In this document: positions 54,130 to 64,000 of the stretch, piece by piece
How positions within the stretch are numbered: position 1 is the first letter of the stretch
How the letters are laid out: every line of letters starts with the position of its first letter
Origin: Quercus robur
Lineage: Eukaryota > Streptophyta > Magnoliopsida > Fagales > Fagaceae
Length of the DNA stretch: 64,000 nucleotides
Assembly (NCBI RefSeq): GCF_932294415.1
Contig: NC_065538.1
Span: forward strand, 53,418,343 to 53,482,342
Direction of reading: 5' to 3'
Notes under the pieces: generated by a model
What the model was told of the DNA's origin: nothing
Seen by the model: only the letters and a program-made list of their open reading frames with translations
Databases searched by the model: none
Translations under genes and position numbers: made by a program

Positions 54130-54975
54130 TGCTAATTTAGTCCTGTAATATCTGTTCAAGGAGGCACATATGAAGCAGTATGATAAGGAATTGTCAGTTT
54201 TCTTTGTAATTACTTTCATGAGTTACACTTAAGGAAAGATGATATGCTCATATGAAAATTATATGCTCAGGTGCATAAAAATTGTAAATTTTCATTGTAA
54301 CTGCGCAGAAACTTATCATTGCTTGAATAAGAAATTGAGAATTCAATTCAGTAAAAAAATAATTCACCCTAACTAACACAATAAAATTTTGAAGAAAAAA
54401 AAAAAAAAAAAAACTTCTAATTAACTCATATACTTCTGATAAATTACAGATTGTCCCAAAAACTTAAATCATTAGGAAATGGTGAATTAATCACTTAACC
54501 ATAAATCTAACAATCCCTCTCATATAGACCCAAAATGCCCCTTAATAAGTGTGGTCCAACACATGGGATATTTAACATTTTAAATAGGAGCTGGTTCTCA
54601 CAGTTTCTGCATACAAACCCCAAGTAGAAACCACAGACTCGGATTAAAGTAAAAGCCAAGACGCTACGAAATGTTTCATCAGTACTCTTTTCTTTCTTTC
54701 TTGTTAGTGCCAACACTATCTACCACTTTCTTTAAGCACAATATTTTGTTTTTTCCTTTTTACACTCACCCTACTTTCTTTTCTCAATAATTTCCCCTAG
54801 AAAGTAGGATGGTACTCGTTCAATTTTAAGAGCATTAACACTCACCATTTATACTTGCCACACTCCCGCTTTCTTGTTGTTGTTGCCCCAATATATGTAA
54901 CTAGCTGAAAGGAAAATGACAAAGAATGGCAAGTAAAATATAAGAAACTATTTATTGGATAAACTGGTTTTAGTT
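54130..54975. other. Between kinase pseudogene and TPR exon, no gene
   Basis: No LRR, malectin or membrane exon was found here, so the kinase exons upstream are orphaned. A run at about 54,394-54,412. Confidence 0.5.
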
Positions 54976-54981
54976 TTACCT

Positions 54982-55213
54982 TGTAGAGTTCAACTAACAC
55001 ATTGCCAAGAGATTCCTAGGAATCATAAGGGCAGAGATGACGAAAAGATTTGATAGCCTCAATTGCCTCATCAAATCGACCCAATTGTTTCATCACAATT
55101 GCCATTTCTTTCAAGGCACTATCAGCCAGGTCCCCAGCATTTATGGCAGACCAGAACAAGGAAATTGCCTTTCTTGGATCCGATCTATCAACTGTAGTTG
55201 GAGAAACAAACAT
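54982..55213 (-). pseudogene. SDI1/MS5-like TPR exon with premature stop
   Basis: Minus strand: MFVSPTTVDRSDPRKAISLF, WSAINAGDLADSALKEMAIV, MKQLGRFDEAIEAIKSFRHL, then CPYDS, TAG (55,018-55,016), ESLGNVLVELYK and a GT donor. SDI1/MS5 proteins have FW-AINAGDRVDSALKDMAVVM and SFR-LC---QESLDNVLIDLYK here, so the TAG replaces the conserved glutamine (CAG). The TPR helices themselves are well kept. The HKVP exon that should precede it is not found upstream. Sister sequence at 2484-2572. Confidence 0.8.
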
Positions 55214-55942
55214 TTAATAATATATATATAATCAATACAGAATGGAAAATAACAAAATTCCAGATGGGTAATCTTCAAACATGAAAACTATCAAATTTTT
55301 ATGGAAGAAAGGCTGGTCTCTAAAATCTGTATGATCAGCACAGTTCAGATACATTTTCTTTGGCTATTCTAAAAATTTTTTGATAAATGTTTCCTTGATT
55401 ACTACTTCTCTTTTCTCACAATATTTTTAAGATAAGCTTCGTAACAAGAACCAAATCAATAACATTCAAGAACCAGGAAATTCCAAAAAGCAACGGGAAC
55501 TTGCAATTCAATTCAATCAAATCAGAATCCAGAAAAAAACCCCTTAGTCTAAACCATATGAAAGCACAAAAAAATCTCAGGTACGGCATCATTGGCCTCA
55601 ACTTCCGTGCCAGCGGCGGCATGGAAAACCCCATCTTGTTGTTGTTCCACATAGCCTTTTCTTAAAATTCAAATCTGGCAGTCACTTTCCTGAGAAAATC
55701 TTCAAACCCTTTTCTTGAATTTCCAAGAAAAGTGTTTTTTTTTTCTTTCAGTTGTTGGAGAACCACTTTCTATTTAAGGATAACTTAGAGCATTCGGGAA
55801 GAGAGAGAGAGAGAGGATCAGATTTTCTGGGGAAAAACATATGCCTGGCACAGAAAGGTACCAGGCCACAGGCTGCATATGAGGAAGAAAAGATTATGTA
55901 TTCAATATATTACAAGACTACATAGGCAATCCCAGAAAATTC

Positions 55943-56050
55943 TCAAGTACCTACCCTAGATAGGACCCTAATTGAACCACAAACAATCAGCCTCAGTTAC
56001 CTACCCTAGATAAGACCCTAATTGAACCACAAATAATCAGCCTCAGTTCC
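55943..56050. repeat. Tandem duplication, about 52 bp
   Basis: TACCTACCCTAGATAGGACC and the following 30 bases are repeated immediately with three or four differences, each copy ending AATCAGCCTCAGT. Confidence 0.85.
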
Positions 56051-56332
56051 CTAACCTATCAATGTCTAAATTCAAACTCCACTAAAAAAAATATGTTCTA
56101 TCAACTATTTGTGCATCTATATAGAGCATGCTAAGAACAAAGTTTTCATTTTTCAACAAATAGATTACACTGTCCATATTGGGAAAGTAGAGAACATCAC
56201 AACAATGCAGAATTATCAAAATAACGGAGTAGAAAACTGAAATGTCAAAAGTCAACCATTAAAAAAAGGTAGTAATAATAATAATCATAAATAGACAATT
56301 TAAACTTAATGAAATTACAAGCAGTTGCATAC

Positions 56333-56413
56333 CAAGAAACCTTGCTGATCTGGAAAGGCAGCAACACATCTTGTCTGGTACTTTAGAGGTGAAGTGATTC
56401 TCTTGAACTCAGT
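56333..56413 (-). pseudogene. RAE1: Single exon of RAE1 (WD40 mRNA export factor)
   Basis: An 81-bp minus-strand exon with AG acceptor (CCAACAG) and GT donor (GTATGC) encodes TEFKRITSPLKYQTRCVAAF and PDQQGFL. In plant RAE1, a WD40 protein of the nuclear pore that works in mRNA export, TEFKRI-SPLKYQTRCV-AFPDQQGFL is a very conserved block in the middle of the propeller. Reading frame and splice sites are intact. Neither neighbour exon (TADRNLIVFNLQNPQ before, VGSIEGRVGVHHLDD after) was seen within 1 kb. It is an orphan exon, most simply from capture or duplication. Confidence 0.75.
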
Positions 56414-56429
56414 CTGTTGGCATTTGGAC

Positions 56430-58130
56430 CATGATTAGACTTGAAAATTTAAAGCAAAATAAAGGGAAGATAAGACAATGAGCACTCCCAATGACTCAAA
56501 CACAATATACGTTTGAAATTTCACGGTATCTCAACCATTTGCTCATTATTATGTACACATATACTTTCTAATAACAATACAAGTACAAAACAAGGATATT
56601 TGTAAATCCCATGAAGAAGGCCATTGTAAAATTCAACTCCTTTTATTCTGAAGCTTGGAGTTCTACTTGTGCTTATTGAAACAACAAAGAAGTTACTCAA
56701 CTCATATCACCATGATGCAAACCACAAAATACTCGTGTAGTTTAGTTTCTGGTATAAAGAGACAGTAAACTAATAGAAATGAGAAACAGCAAAGAAACCT
56801 ATTCCATACCCAGTTCACAAAGCTTCCAACTAAATATTGATAAATACAAAGCTTCCATATATTTATCAAAGATGTAAACCAATATCAGGCATATATGTTT
56901 ATGTCAACAAAATATACATATTTCCAGAATCACACTTGTGCAGTGATTAGATGATAAAGCCACCCATTTGTTGAACCGTACAAGCAAACAAAGAAACATG
57001 CCAACCAAAATAATGTATCTCATATTTTGTCTGTGGGACTCACAGGAGAATCCTTAGCAACAAGAAATGAGGAGGCACTTGTGAGTCGTGCTGCTAGCAT
57101 CCCCAAATAATATGTAAGGAGTCATGTCCATAAGATTAAAATTCCACATCCAACTTCTGGTGGTTATGAAAAAAAAAAAAATGCACTAACCTTTTAGGGT
57201 GTTGATACAAAAAGGTCTCTATACTGCATAGAAATCATTTCTCTTGCTCCAGCACTTGTAAGCATCTCTCTTAGTAGCTACAGACCACTTGGGTTTTTCC
57301 TGTGTTTTTTTCAACCCAAAATTTGCTTTCACAGCAGTCTAAGGAATGCAGTAAAAGCTAAAGAAAGTACTGAATAATGACTATCATCAGCCTCAAATTT
57401 GTTAGGAAAAAATAAATAAATGAACTAGTCAATCGCAAAATAAGGTTTTGCTAACAATAGCAAAAAGTTAATGTCACATACAGTGAATCGATTAGCAGCT
57501 GATAAATTTATAATAATAAGTTGGAAATACAAATTTGAAGCCAGGACCCTCCACCCTATCTTGTTTTCTATCAAGTCCAAACACATGCACACAGAATCAA
57601 TTATTCATTGGGGTATGGGGTGTGGAGAAGAATCAATGATTCATTGGAACACTTAAAAGCAATAGCAAATTTAATTTTAAGGGCCAGAAAAGACCAAAAA
57701 TAAGATTATCCAATAAGCTAAAGCTAGAAATTGATAACCCCTAATACTGTGCAGAGATACCCTTACATGATCACATTCTAGAAGCCTAGATCTACATATC
57801 AAAAGTAGATGAAAAAAGTTCTCATAATAGATCAATTAGCAGCCTTGTATCCCAGCACCTAATAATTGGAAGGAAACCAACAGAACAATTAGCAGTCAAG
57901 GGCACAAAAGCATCAAGTTGCAAACATAATAGATCAAGAGCATGCAAAACGATATATAGTGCCAAAGAAACCATATGTTGGATAATTATGTCATAACTAG
58001 TGAGTGCCAAAATTTGTTCAAGTATATAGAATATAAAAAATAAAAAATAAAAAATTCACAATTAGCAACAAAATCAGTAAAAACCACACTGATGAAAGCA
58101 CAAAGAAAAGCTCATTAGTCTATAAAACCC
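56430..58130. other. Intergenic, no further exons recognised
   Basis: I looked for RAE1 neighbours and TPR first exons here without success. Short ORFs are not convincing. Confidence 0.4.
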
Positions 58131-58132
58131 CC

Positions 58133-58732
58133 TCGCCGGGCAGGGCCGGCTGAAGCTATAGGCCACTTAGGCAGTGGCCTAAGGCCCCCACTGATAAAGA
58201 GGCCCCAAATAGTAATAATATTATATTATATAATATTATATAATATCCCATCAAAAAATTGTATAGTCTGAAAAAAAATTGCCTTAATCTTAAATGTTTT
58301 TTCACACATAAAACTTATTCCGATATTGATGATTTAGATTTATTTTCAAAACTAAAAGTTTTAAAAAAAGTTTTGCAAATAAATGAAAACTCTCCCATTA
58401 ATGTACTAAATTATATAAAAAGGTTATAATCTTTTCCAAATGCATGTATTGCTTTCAGAATATTACTAACTATACCTGTTACAGTTGCTTCCATAGAAAT
58501 AAGTTTTTCAAAATTAAAATTAATAAAATCCTATTTAAGATCAACTATGTCACAAGAAAGATTAAGTGGATTAGCCATATTACCAATTGAAAAGGAAATG
58601 TTAGTGGAACTTGAATGCAAAAATTTAATTAGTAATTTTGCATCTCAAAAAGCAAGAAAATAAATTTTAATTGAAAAAAATATATGAATTTATAATTAAA
58701 TAAAAATTCATTGAGCCGGCCCTGTCGCCGGG
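58133..58732. mobile_element. hAT deletion derivative with perfect 8-bp duplication
   Basis: The element 58,141-58,724 (584 bp) has terminal repeats CAGGGCCGGCT and AGCCGGCCCTG and is flanked by TCGCCGGG (58,133-58,140 and 58,725-58,732). CAGGG ends and 8-bp duplications define hAT elements. Only the C-terminal part of a transposase remains. Confidence 0.95.
58301..58663 (+). pseudogene. hAT transposase C-terminal (dimerisation) fragment
   Basis: About 120 codons in one frame ending TAA at 58,661, with one internal TAA at 58,427. NACIAFRILLTIPVTVAS, SFSKLKLIKSYLRSTMSQER and LSGLAILPIE match the hATC dimerisation region of the TTF/ZMYM1-like plant hAT transposases. The BED finger and catalytic RNase-H-like core are missing. 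It cannot cut DNA, but a fragment holding only the dimer interface could in principle bind full-length transposase. Confidence 0.8.
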
Positions 58733-58744
58733 AAAAATCTTGTT

Positions 58745-58865
58745 GTTGTACATGCCACAAATTTCAGAGGAGAAACATAGAAAATAAATGAAAAATCTTT
58801 TAAAACATCAGGAACATGAAAATTAATTCAAGTTCGTATACATTTGAAAGGATATTCCTCACCAG
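58745..58865. repeat. Duplicated module shared with 790-910
   Basis: CATGCCACAAATTTCAGAGG and the following 95 bp match 792-905 almost exactly. Confidence 0.8.
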
Positions 58866-58999
58866 AGAAAATCTTCAGACCCTTTTCTTGATTTGAGAGA
58901 TTGGAAAATTTGTACATAACTTCCTCATCACCGTCAGTAGTCTGCAAAAACAGAAGAAATTTTTTTTTTTAATTAAATTAAATTAAGAAATTAAGTATT

Positions 59000-59230
59000 T
59001 CAAAATTAAAAACCCATTTGAAGAGAGAGAATCAGATTTTCTGGGGAAAATCTTTGAACCCGTTTCTTGAATTGAATACGTCTGTTTTTGTGGTAAGGAA
59101 AACCACTTTCTTGAGGGAAAATTTTCTGCTTTTTAAGATGGGATGGATTGGGTTATCCGGGAAAGTGTGAGAAAAAAAGTGAGAATTTTTTCAGAGAGAA
59201 AAGTGGAGAAAGGGTGAGGGAAAGTGAGAG
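59000..59230. repeat. Duplicated module shared with 3.3 kb
   Basis: Direct counterpart of 3290-3500, with GTGAGAGAG-type additions at its end. Confidence 0.75.
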
Positions 59231-59269
59231 AGAGGAATTGAAAAGACTAGCCGTTTATAAATTATATAT

Positions 59270-60060
59270 AGACTAGCCGTTGCACGTGCGACTTTCTTTC
59301 ATATAAACCCAAAACAAAATGACGTCTCAGATGATATGCTGATTTTCAATTTTTTTTTTTAAATACCAATTTTAAAATCTTTTTTGGTGAATAAAAAATC
59401 ATTGTTCTTTTTTTCACCCCTTCTTCTTTGTGCTTTCAAAATACCAATTGATGGAATAACCATTTAAAATTTTTTTGGAAAGCAATGAAAATAATTTATT
59501 AAAAAATCTTTGTTCTTATGTTTTAAAAAATTAAAGGACAAATTACAACTTATCCACATGTGGTTTGGTCGAAATTTAAGTTGCCTATTTATGATTTAAA
59601 TTTTGACACTTTACCAACCTAAGGTTAACTAAATTAAAGTACTGTAACTCACATCTGTTAAAAATATGGCTAAATATGTAATTTTGCTCCACTTTTATAT
59701 CCCTCTCCTCCAAAAATACAAAAAAAAAATATAAAAATACAAGATCAATTAAGATCAAAAAGAATCTAATAGAATACTTGCGCTATGAAATTTCAAACCA
59801 TATGTAAACAACTTAAATTTCAGTCAAAACTTAGGTGGGTAAAATGTCAAATTTCAAATCATAGACAGGCAATTTAAATTTCGGTCAAACCACAAGTGAA
59901 TAAGTTGTAATTTGCCCAAAATTAAAGAGTTGGTTTATTTGTTTGTGTGGTTTTCTCTCATTGATATTATCATTAAGCCCAAAAAAAGAAAAAAAAATCG
60001 TTATATTTTTGTATCTTAATATCTCATATTTGTATTGGTGTTTTAAATTTTAATATTACT
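59270..60060. repeat. AT-rich duplicated block, copy 3
   Basis: Same motif order as 3540-3930 and 4145-4440, interrupted by the MITE at 59,536-59,917. Confidence 0.75.
59527..59926. mobile_element. Mutator-type MITE with perfect 9-bp duplication
   Basis: The element 59,536-59,917 (382 bp) begins GGACAAATTACAACTTATCC and ends with the inverse GTTGTAATTTGCCC. AAAATTAAA is on both sides (59,527-59,535 and 59,918-59,926). The paralogous sites near 3755 and 4300 carry one AAAATTAAA and no insert. Confidence 0.92.
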
Positions 60061-60284
60061 TTTTCTTTTTATATTTCCCTCTACTTTAAGTTGTACTAGA
60101 ATAACTAGTAGCAAAACCATTTACGCTTAGGATTATAAATCTGTATTATGTTATTATATGTGTAACATATGACTTACTAATTTACAAATATAGAATCACT
60201 TAATTATAATACTATAGTTACAATACTGTGTTCAAGTACCTTTAAAAATCCTTTTTTATCATTTTAGCAAGAGTAAGGCTTCCA

Positions 60285-60880
60285 TACATTAATTTGAATT
60301 GTAATATCAATAATTCAATATGGATATGTTTTAACAAGGTCGCTTTTAGTTTTCGTAATAATTAGGTGACATAGTTTTTTTATTTGACTCTAGGAATCAA
60401 ATTCAAAATTTTATATTAAAATAACGATATAGAAAAATATCCACATTCAAAAGTTTATGAGCCAACATTAGAAAAAACATGATTTGAACTTGTTTAGACC
60501 TAATTTAATTCTTGTTTCTTGTTAGGTTGATTTATCCAAAAAGTGAGCGACTTCTAATTAGTTTTAAGTTACTTAATTTATCATTATTGCTAACTCTAAA
60601 TATCAAATTTTAAAAAAATTAAAAAAAAAATTGGGGTCTTAAAACTTTGTGTCAAGATTAGAAAACAGTAACCAAATTTCCATTATATATATATATATAT
60701 ATATTCCCTTATGGTTCATTTTTAATCTTCTTTTAGCATTTAGAATTAGTTTGACTTCTTTAGACTTCGGGCTCAGAATTGCTTGTATCTAACACTTGAA
60801 TTAATGCAAGTTGTTTGCTCATTTTTACATTCGAACTAGTTTTTATTTTAGCTACTCGTGTTTGAATCATTAAGCGACCA
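60285..60880. repeat. Dispersed direct repeat, copy 2
   Basis: Counterpart of 51,260-51,905. Non-coding. Confidence 0.75.
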
Positions 60881-61207
60881 CTCAAAGCCCATAAATTAAT
60901 CGATGATGGGCCTGACAGAGATGTTTTTATCAAAGTCCTATGTTTGCGAATTGTTGAAATTATATTACATGTAAAAAATAAAATTATTATTATTTAATTT
61001 AAATTGCAAGACTTAGCTTGAAGAATTTTTCAATTTTCATGTCTCCAATTAAATGGAACAAAATACCTTCTAGGTTTAGCACCAAAAAGAAATTTTCTGT
61101 AAAGTGTGCAACCATTGATGATCAATTTTCCATAACAATTTAAGGTGTCAATTTAGATTTTTTTTTTTAATTTTTATGAGAAAAGTAAAAGCGTATATAT
61201 ATATGAA

Positions 61208-61378
61208 AAATGATATGTCCACAATATTTTCACAACATTTTTACAACAAATCTTAAGTGGTAATTTGTTACTGGTTGTTATTGTTAGGGCAAAAAAAAAA
61301 ATCTTAGTGTTAGGTTCAAATTTGAACCAATAACAACTAACCACCTATGATTTGTTGTAAAAATGTTGTGGACGCAAC

Positions 61379-61381
<3 letters not shown>
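61208..61381. mobile_element. MITE family M1, copy 3
   Basis: Fullest copy: left ATGTCCACAATATTTTCACA, right TTGTTGTAAAAATGTTGTGG then ACGCAACACC. Its right end runs directly into a (CT)n tract. Confidence 0.78.

Positions 61382-61467
<86 letters not shown>
61379..61467. repeat. (CT)n microsatellite
   Basis: About 43 CT units starting at the right end of the M1 MITE, followed by a TG run (61,476-61,491). The ER-rich ORF on the minus strand is an artefact. Confidence 0.97.
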
Positions 61468-61471
<4 letters not shown>

Positions 61472-61603
61472 TATGTGTGTGTGTGTGTGTGAAGTTATGA
61501 TTTTTATTTTTTAAAGAAACAAACACACATATGAGAGAGGGGGAAAGATGTTCTTATATAAAGACACACCACAAACTCCACTCAAAAGTAATGGTAACTT
61601 TTT

Positions 61604-62308
61604 GGGTCTGTTTGGTTGGAGAGGTGGAAAAGTAGAAGGATAGAAAATGGTGAGAAAATAGAAAAGTGAGAGAATAAAAAAGATTTTAATTTTCCACTTT
61701 TTTGTTTAGTTGGGAATGAAAAAAATAAAGGAATGAAAAAAGTGAGTTTGTATAATTACTTATATACCCTAGTTAAAAAATGATGCACAATTAAAATAAA
61801 AAAGTGACAAGTATTTAAAAAAAAAAAAAAGGCAATCACGCAAATTTATTAAATAATAAAAATTATGTCTAGACAAAAAATCATATCTAGCTAAAAAAAA
61901 CAAAACAAAACAAAACATAGCACCACATACGGCCCAGGAAATCAAAAGAAAAAATGATTAAAAAAAAAAGAGGTAACATTCCCAGGAAGTGAAAATAATA
62001 ATAATATTAATATTAATAATAAATGCCTTAAAAGGGCAAACGCAGGAAAGCAAAAAAAAAAAAAAAAAAAAACCAAGGCAACTGGACTAAATTAGTGCAA
62101 TGGGCAATTTTGTTATTTACCCATCAAACTCCTCCCACCAAGTTTTCTCTCTATTTTGGAGAGACAAGTTTTGGGTGGACCTGAGTGGAAAATGCCTGGG
62201 CCTCACCAAATAAATTTATCCCCCTACCTCTTTACCAAACAACACCCTTTCCCATTTTCTCTCCGAAGTTTTCCATCTATTATATTTCACCTCCAATCAA
62301 ACACACCC
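61604..62308. mobile_element. MITE, about 705 bp
   Basis: Left GGGTCTGTTTGGTTGGAGAG and GTGGAAAAG. The right end ATTTCACCTCCAATCAAACA and CACCC is its inverse. Non-coding with A runs. Related in style to the MITE at 8541-9012. Confidence 0.7.
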
Positions 62309-62374
62309 TTGAAGGAGTTTAGGGTAAGTTATACTACGCACAACACACTTTTTTAAACAATATGAAACAATTAC

Positions 62375-62376
<2 letters not shown>

Positions 62377-62407
<31 letters not shown>

Positions 62408-62418
62408 CATTATTATTT
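62377..62418. repeat. (TTA)n microsatellite
   Basis: About 13 ATT units with one ATC variant. Confidence 0.95.
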
Positions 62419-62419
62419 T

Positions 62420-63878
62420 TAGAAACAAAGAAATAAACACACGTGCACAAGGAAAATGGAAAAAGGATGTCAAGTTAATGATTTATGTAGTATAAAGTGA
62501 AAAACAAAAATTAAGACAAATGATTTGCATTCATCGTAACAGAGCTTATGTCAAGTGCTTGATAACATTAACAACAAACCTTAATCCTAAATTGTTAGGT
62601 GGACTATGGATCCTTAGCAAATTAATTTAGAATTGGCCAAATTTTGGAGTAGGCCATGTCATGTGCTTGATAAAATACCCCTTATATTATACTTTGGATT
62701 GAAAGATGAGTGAGTAAATACTAAATAGCCCCTCTCTTGGTCTCTTTGTGTGCCGTCCAAAATCTAGTGTGGTCATCCAAAAAATAAAAGGGGAAAAGAA
62801 AAAAAGATTTGAAGCCCTATGCCACTTGCAACATTTTCAGAAGTCCTCCTCTTCTGCAATGGAGATTGGAGACCCTCAACTTGAATTTCACACTCTCTAT
62901 CCTTCAAAGCTTAGATTACCAATCTACATTTAGAAAAATTACAGGTATAGCTGTTTATATGTGGCAATTGAGTATTTCCATGAATTCAGAAGACAAGAGA
63001 TAGGAAGATGCCCGATCCAAATCACAAAAAATAGCCCATGCTGCAAGACAACGTGCTGGAGCATTACAACCCATATTAATAAAAGATAATCAACAAAATT
63101 TTAGGAAGCCTAAATTCACTAGGCGAACTCATTGGGATTTCATCTAATTGGTTTTGAAACTTATATTTAAAGGGTATATATTTTATGGATCTAAATTGAT
63201 TTTGAAACTCAAAATTAAATTATATGCATATTATGGTTATGATGATAGGAGTAGCATTCCCCAATTTGGGAAGAAGTAAACCTAATAGAAAGAAAAGTGT
63301 ACTTTGGTTGAAGTCTTTCCAGGGGGTTTTCTTGGTGAGAACAGCACTAGTCAATAGCTTAGTATATGTTCATTAAAAAATAGCTTAGTACATGGTTGTC
63401 TGTGGTGGCTTTTAGTTTTTTAGGAGGGGGGTTATTATTTTATTTTTAGATCATGTTTGAGCATAAATTTCGTAGTTAAAAGGTCAATTTCTCTTCATGG
63501 GGACGTAGAATAATCTTTCAAAGTAGATATGTCTAAACTAAGCTTATGCTCCTCCGATTATTTTTTGAAGCATGTATTTTATTTTTATTTAAAAAAAAAA
63601 ATCCATATCATCTGTTTGATTGTTAATAGTTCCATTTCTATTTTCATAGTAATTCACTTTTAATTGCTAATTAAATACAAGTCAACACATATCATTTTGA
63701 TAATTGGATTCTTTGTTACATAGTAAAGAGGGAATTTGGTAAAAATATTCAGGATTTCTTGTGAGGTACACCAATACATCAATTTATAGAAGTTATTCAG
63801 CAAAATAGTAATAATAAATAAATAATAGAAGTTAAAATTGCTTTAGATTTGGCTAATCTAAAAGTACATTTTTCTATT
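62420..63878. other. Intergenic, nothing recognised
   Basis: AT-rich. Several TATA-like words but no downstream gene, so no promoter is claimed. Confidence 0.4.
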
Positions 63879-64000
63879 TGTGGGGCCCGGCCCAAAATAT
63901 TGGGCTAGTTAAATACGAGCCCGTCCGAGAAGCATCGTGTCCGAGGAGAAGTCATAGCCAAAACATTATTCAAGCCCACTGCGGTGAAAGAAACCTGTCC
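63879..64000 (+). mobile_element. Possible LTR start, cut by the window edge
   Basis: TGTGGGGCCCGGCCCAAAAT marks a sharp change from AT-rich to GC-richer sequence. GTCCGAGAAGCATC and GTCCGAGGAGAAG follow. Plant LTRs often start TGTGGGG-CCCGGCCC. No internal part is available to confirm it. Confidence 0.35.

Noticed and set aside
55016-55213. Intact TPR protein gene
   Set aside because: A TAG interrupts the conserved QESL motif and the HKVP exon is absent upstream, so it is not called as a working gene.

Overview
The window looks like nuclear DNA of a flowering plant, probably a woody eudicot. It is AT-rich, has intron-split gene remnants, plant LRR-malectin receptor kinases, a Ty1/copia element primed by initiator tRNA-Met, plant-type two-ORF LINEs, and many MITEs. 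The species cannot be read from the sequence. I found no intact host protein-coding gene. Every recognisable host gene piece carries a stop, a frameshift, an inversion or missing exons, so this is a gene graveyard built from local duplication and nested transposons.

Layout. 1-4.4 kb: minus-strand remnants of an LRR receptor kinase (LRR exons only), two broken exons of an SDI1/MS5-like TPR gene, and one clean exon of unknown identity, inside locally duplicated sequence. 5.9-6.75 kb: an inverted-repeat-bounded minisatellite. 8.5-9.0 kb: a MITE. 9.1-12.9 kb: LINE A (minus). 13.25-18.7 kb: a Ty1/copia element complete from LTR to LTR but with broken reading frames. 19-22.6 kb: LINE scraps and MITEs. 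23.06-28.7 kb: LINE B (minus), nearly full length, whose two ORFs overlap as ATGA. 29.7-30.8 kb: a Mutator-type MITE with 102-bp internal repeats and a SINE, each with perfect target duplications.

31.6-44.8 kb: a large LRR-malectin receptor-kinase pseudogene (minus). Its signal-peptide, distal LRR, malectin, membrane and kinase exons can be followed in order. The central LRR exons lie on the opposite strand, and a rearranged retroelement with a gag/coat-like ORF is inserted among them. 43.8-46.3 kb: SINE scraps and foldback MITEs. 47.1-50.0 kb: three nested insertions, a hAT inside a Mutator-type foldback inside a LINE poly(A) tail. 52.4-56.4 kb: a second receptor-kinase pseudogene, a TPR exon and a single RAE1 exon, all minus. 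58.1-62.3 kb: a hAT deletion derivative and three MITEs. The last 120 bp may begin an LTR.

The 1-4.4 kb and 55-60 kb blocks are paralogous, which lets some insertions be checked against empty sites inside the same window. The most useful observations are these self-dating insertion structures, the nested stack, two ultra-truncated retro-insertions, the Mutator-type MITE with paired palindromes, and the scrambled retroelement. Coordinates of degenerate exons are approximate to a few bases.
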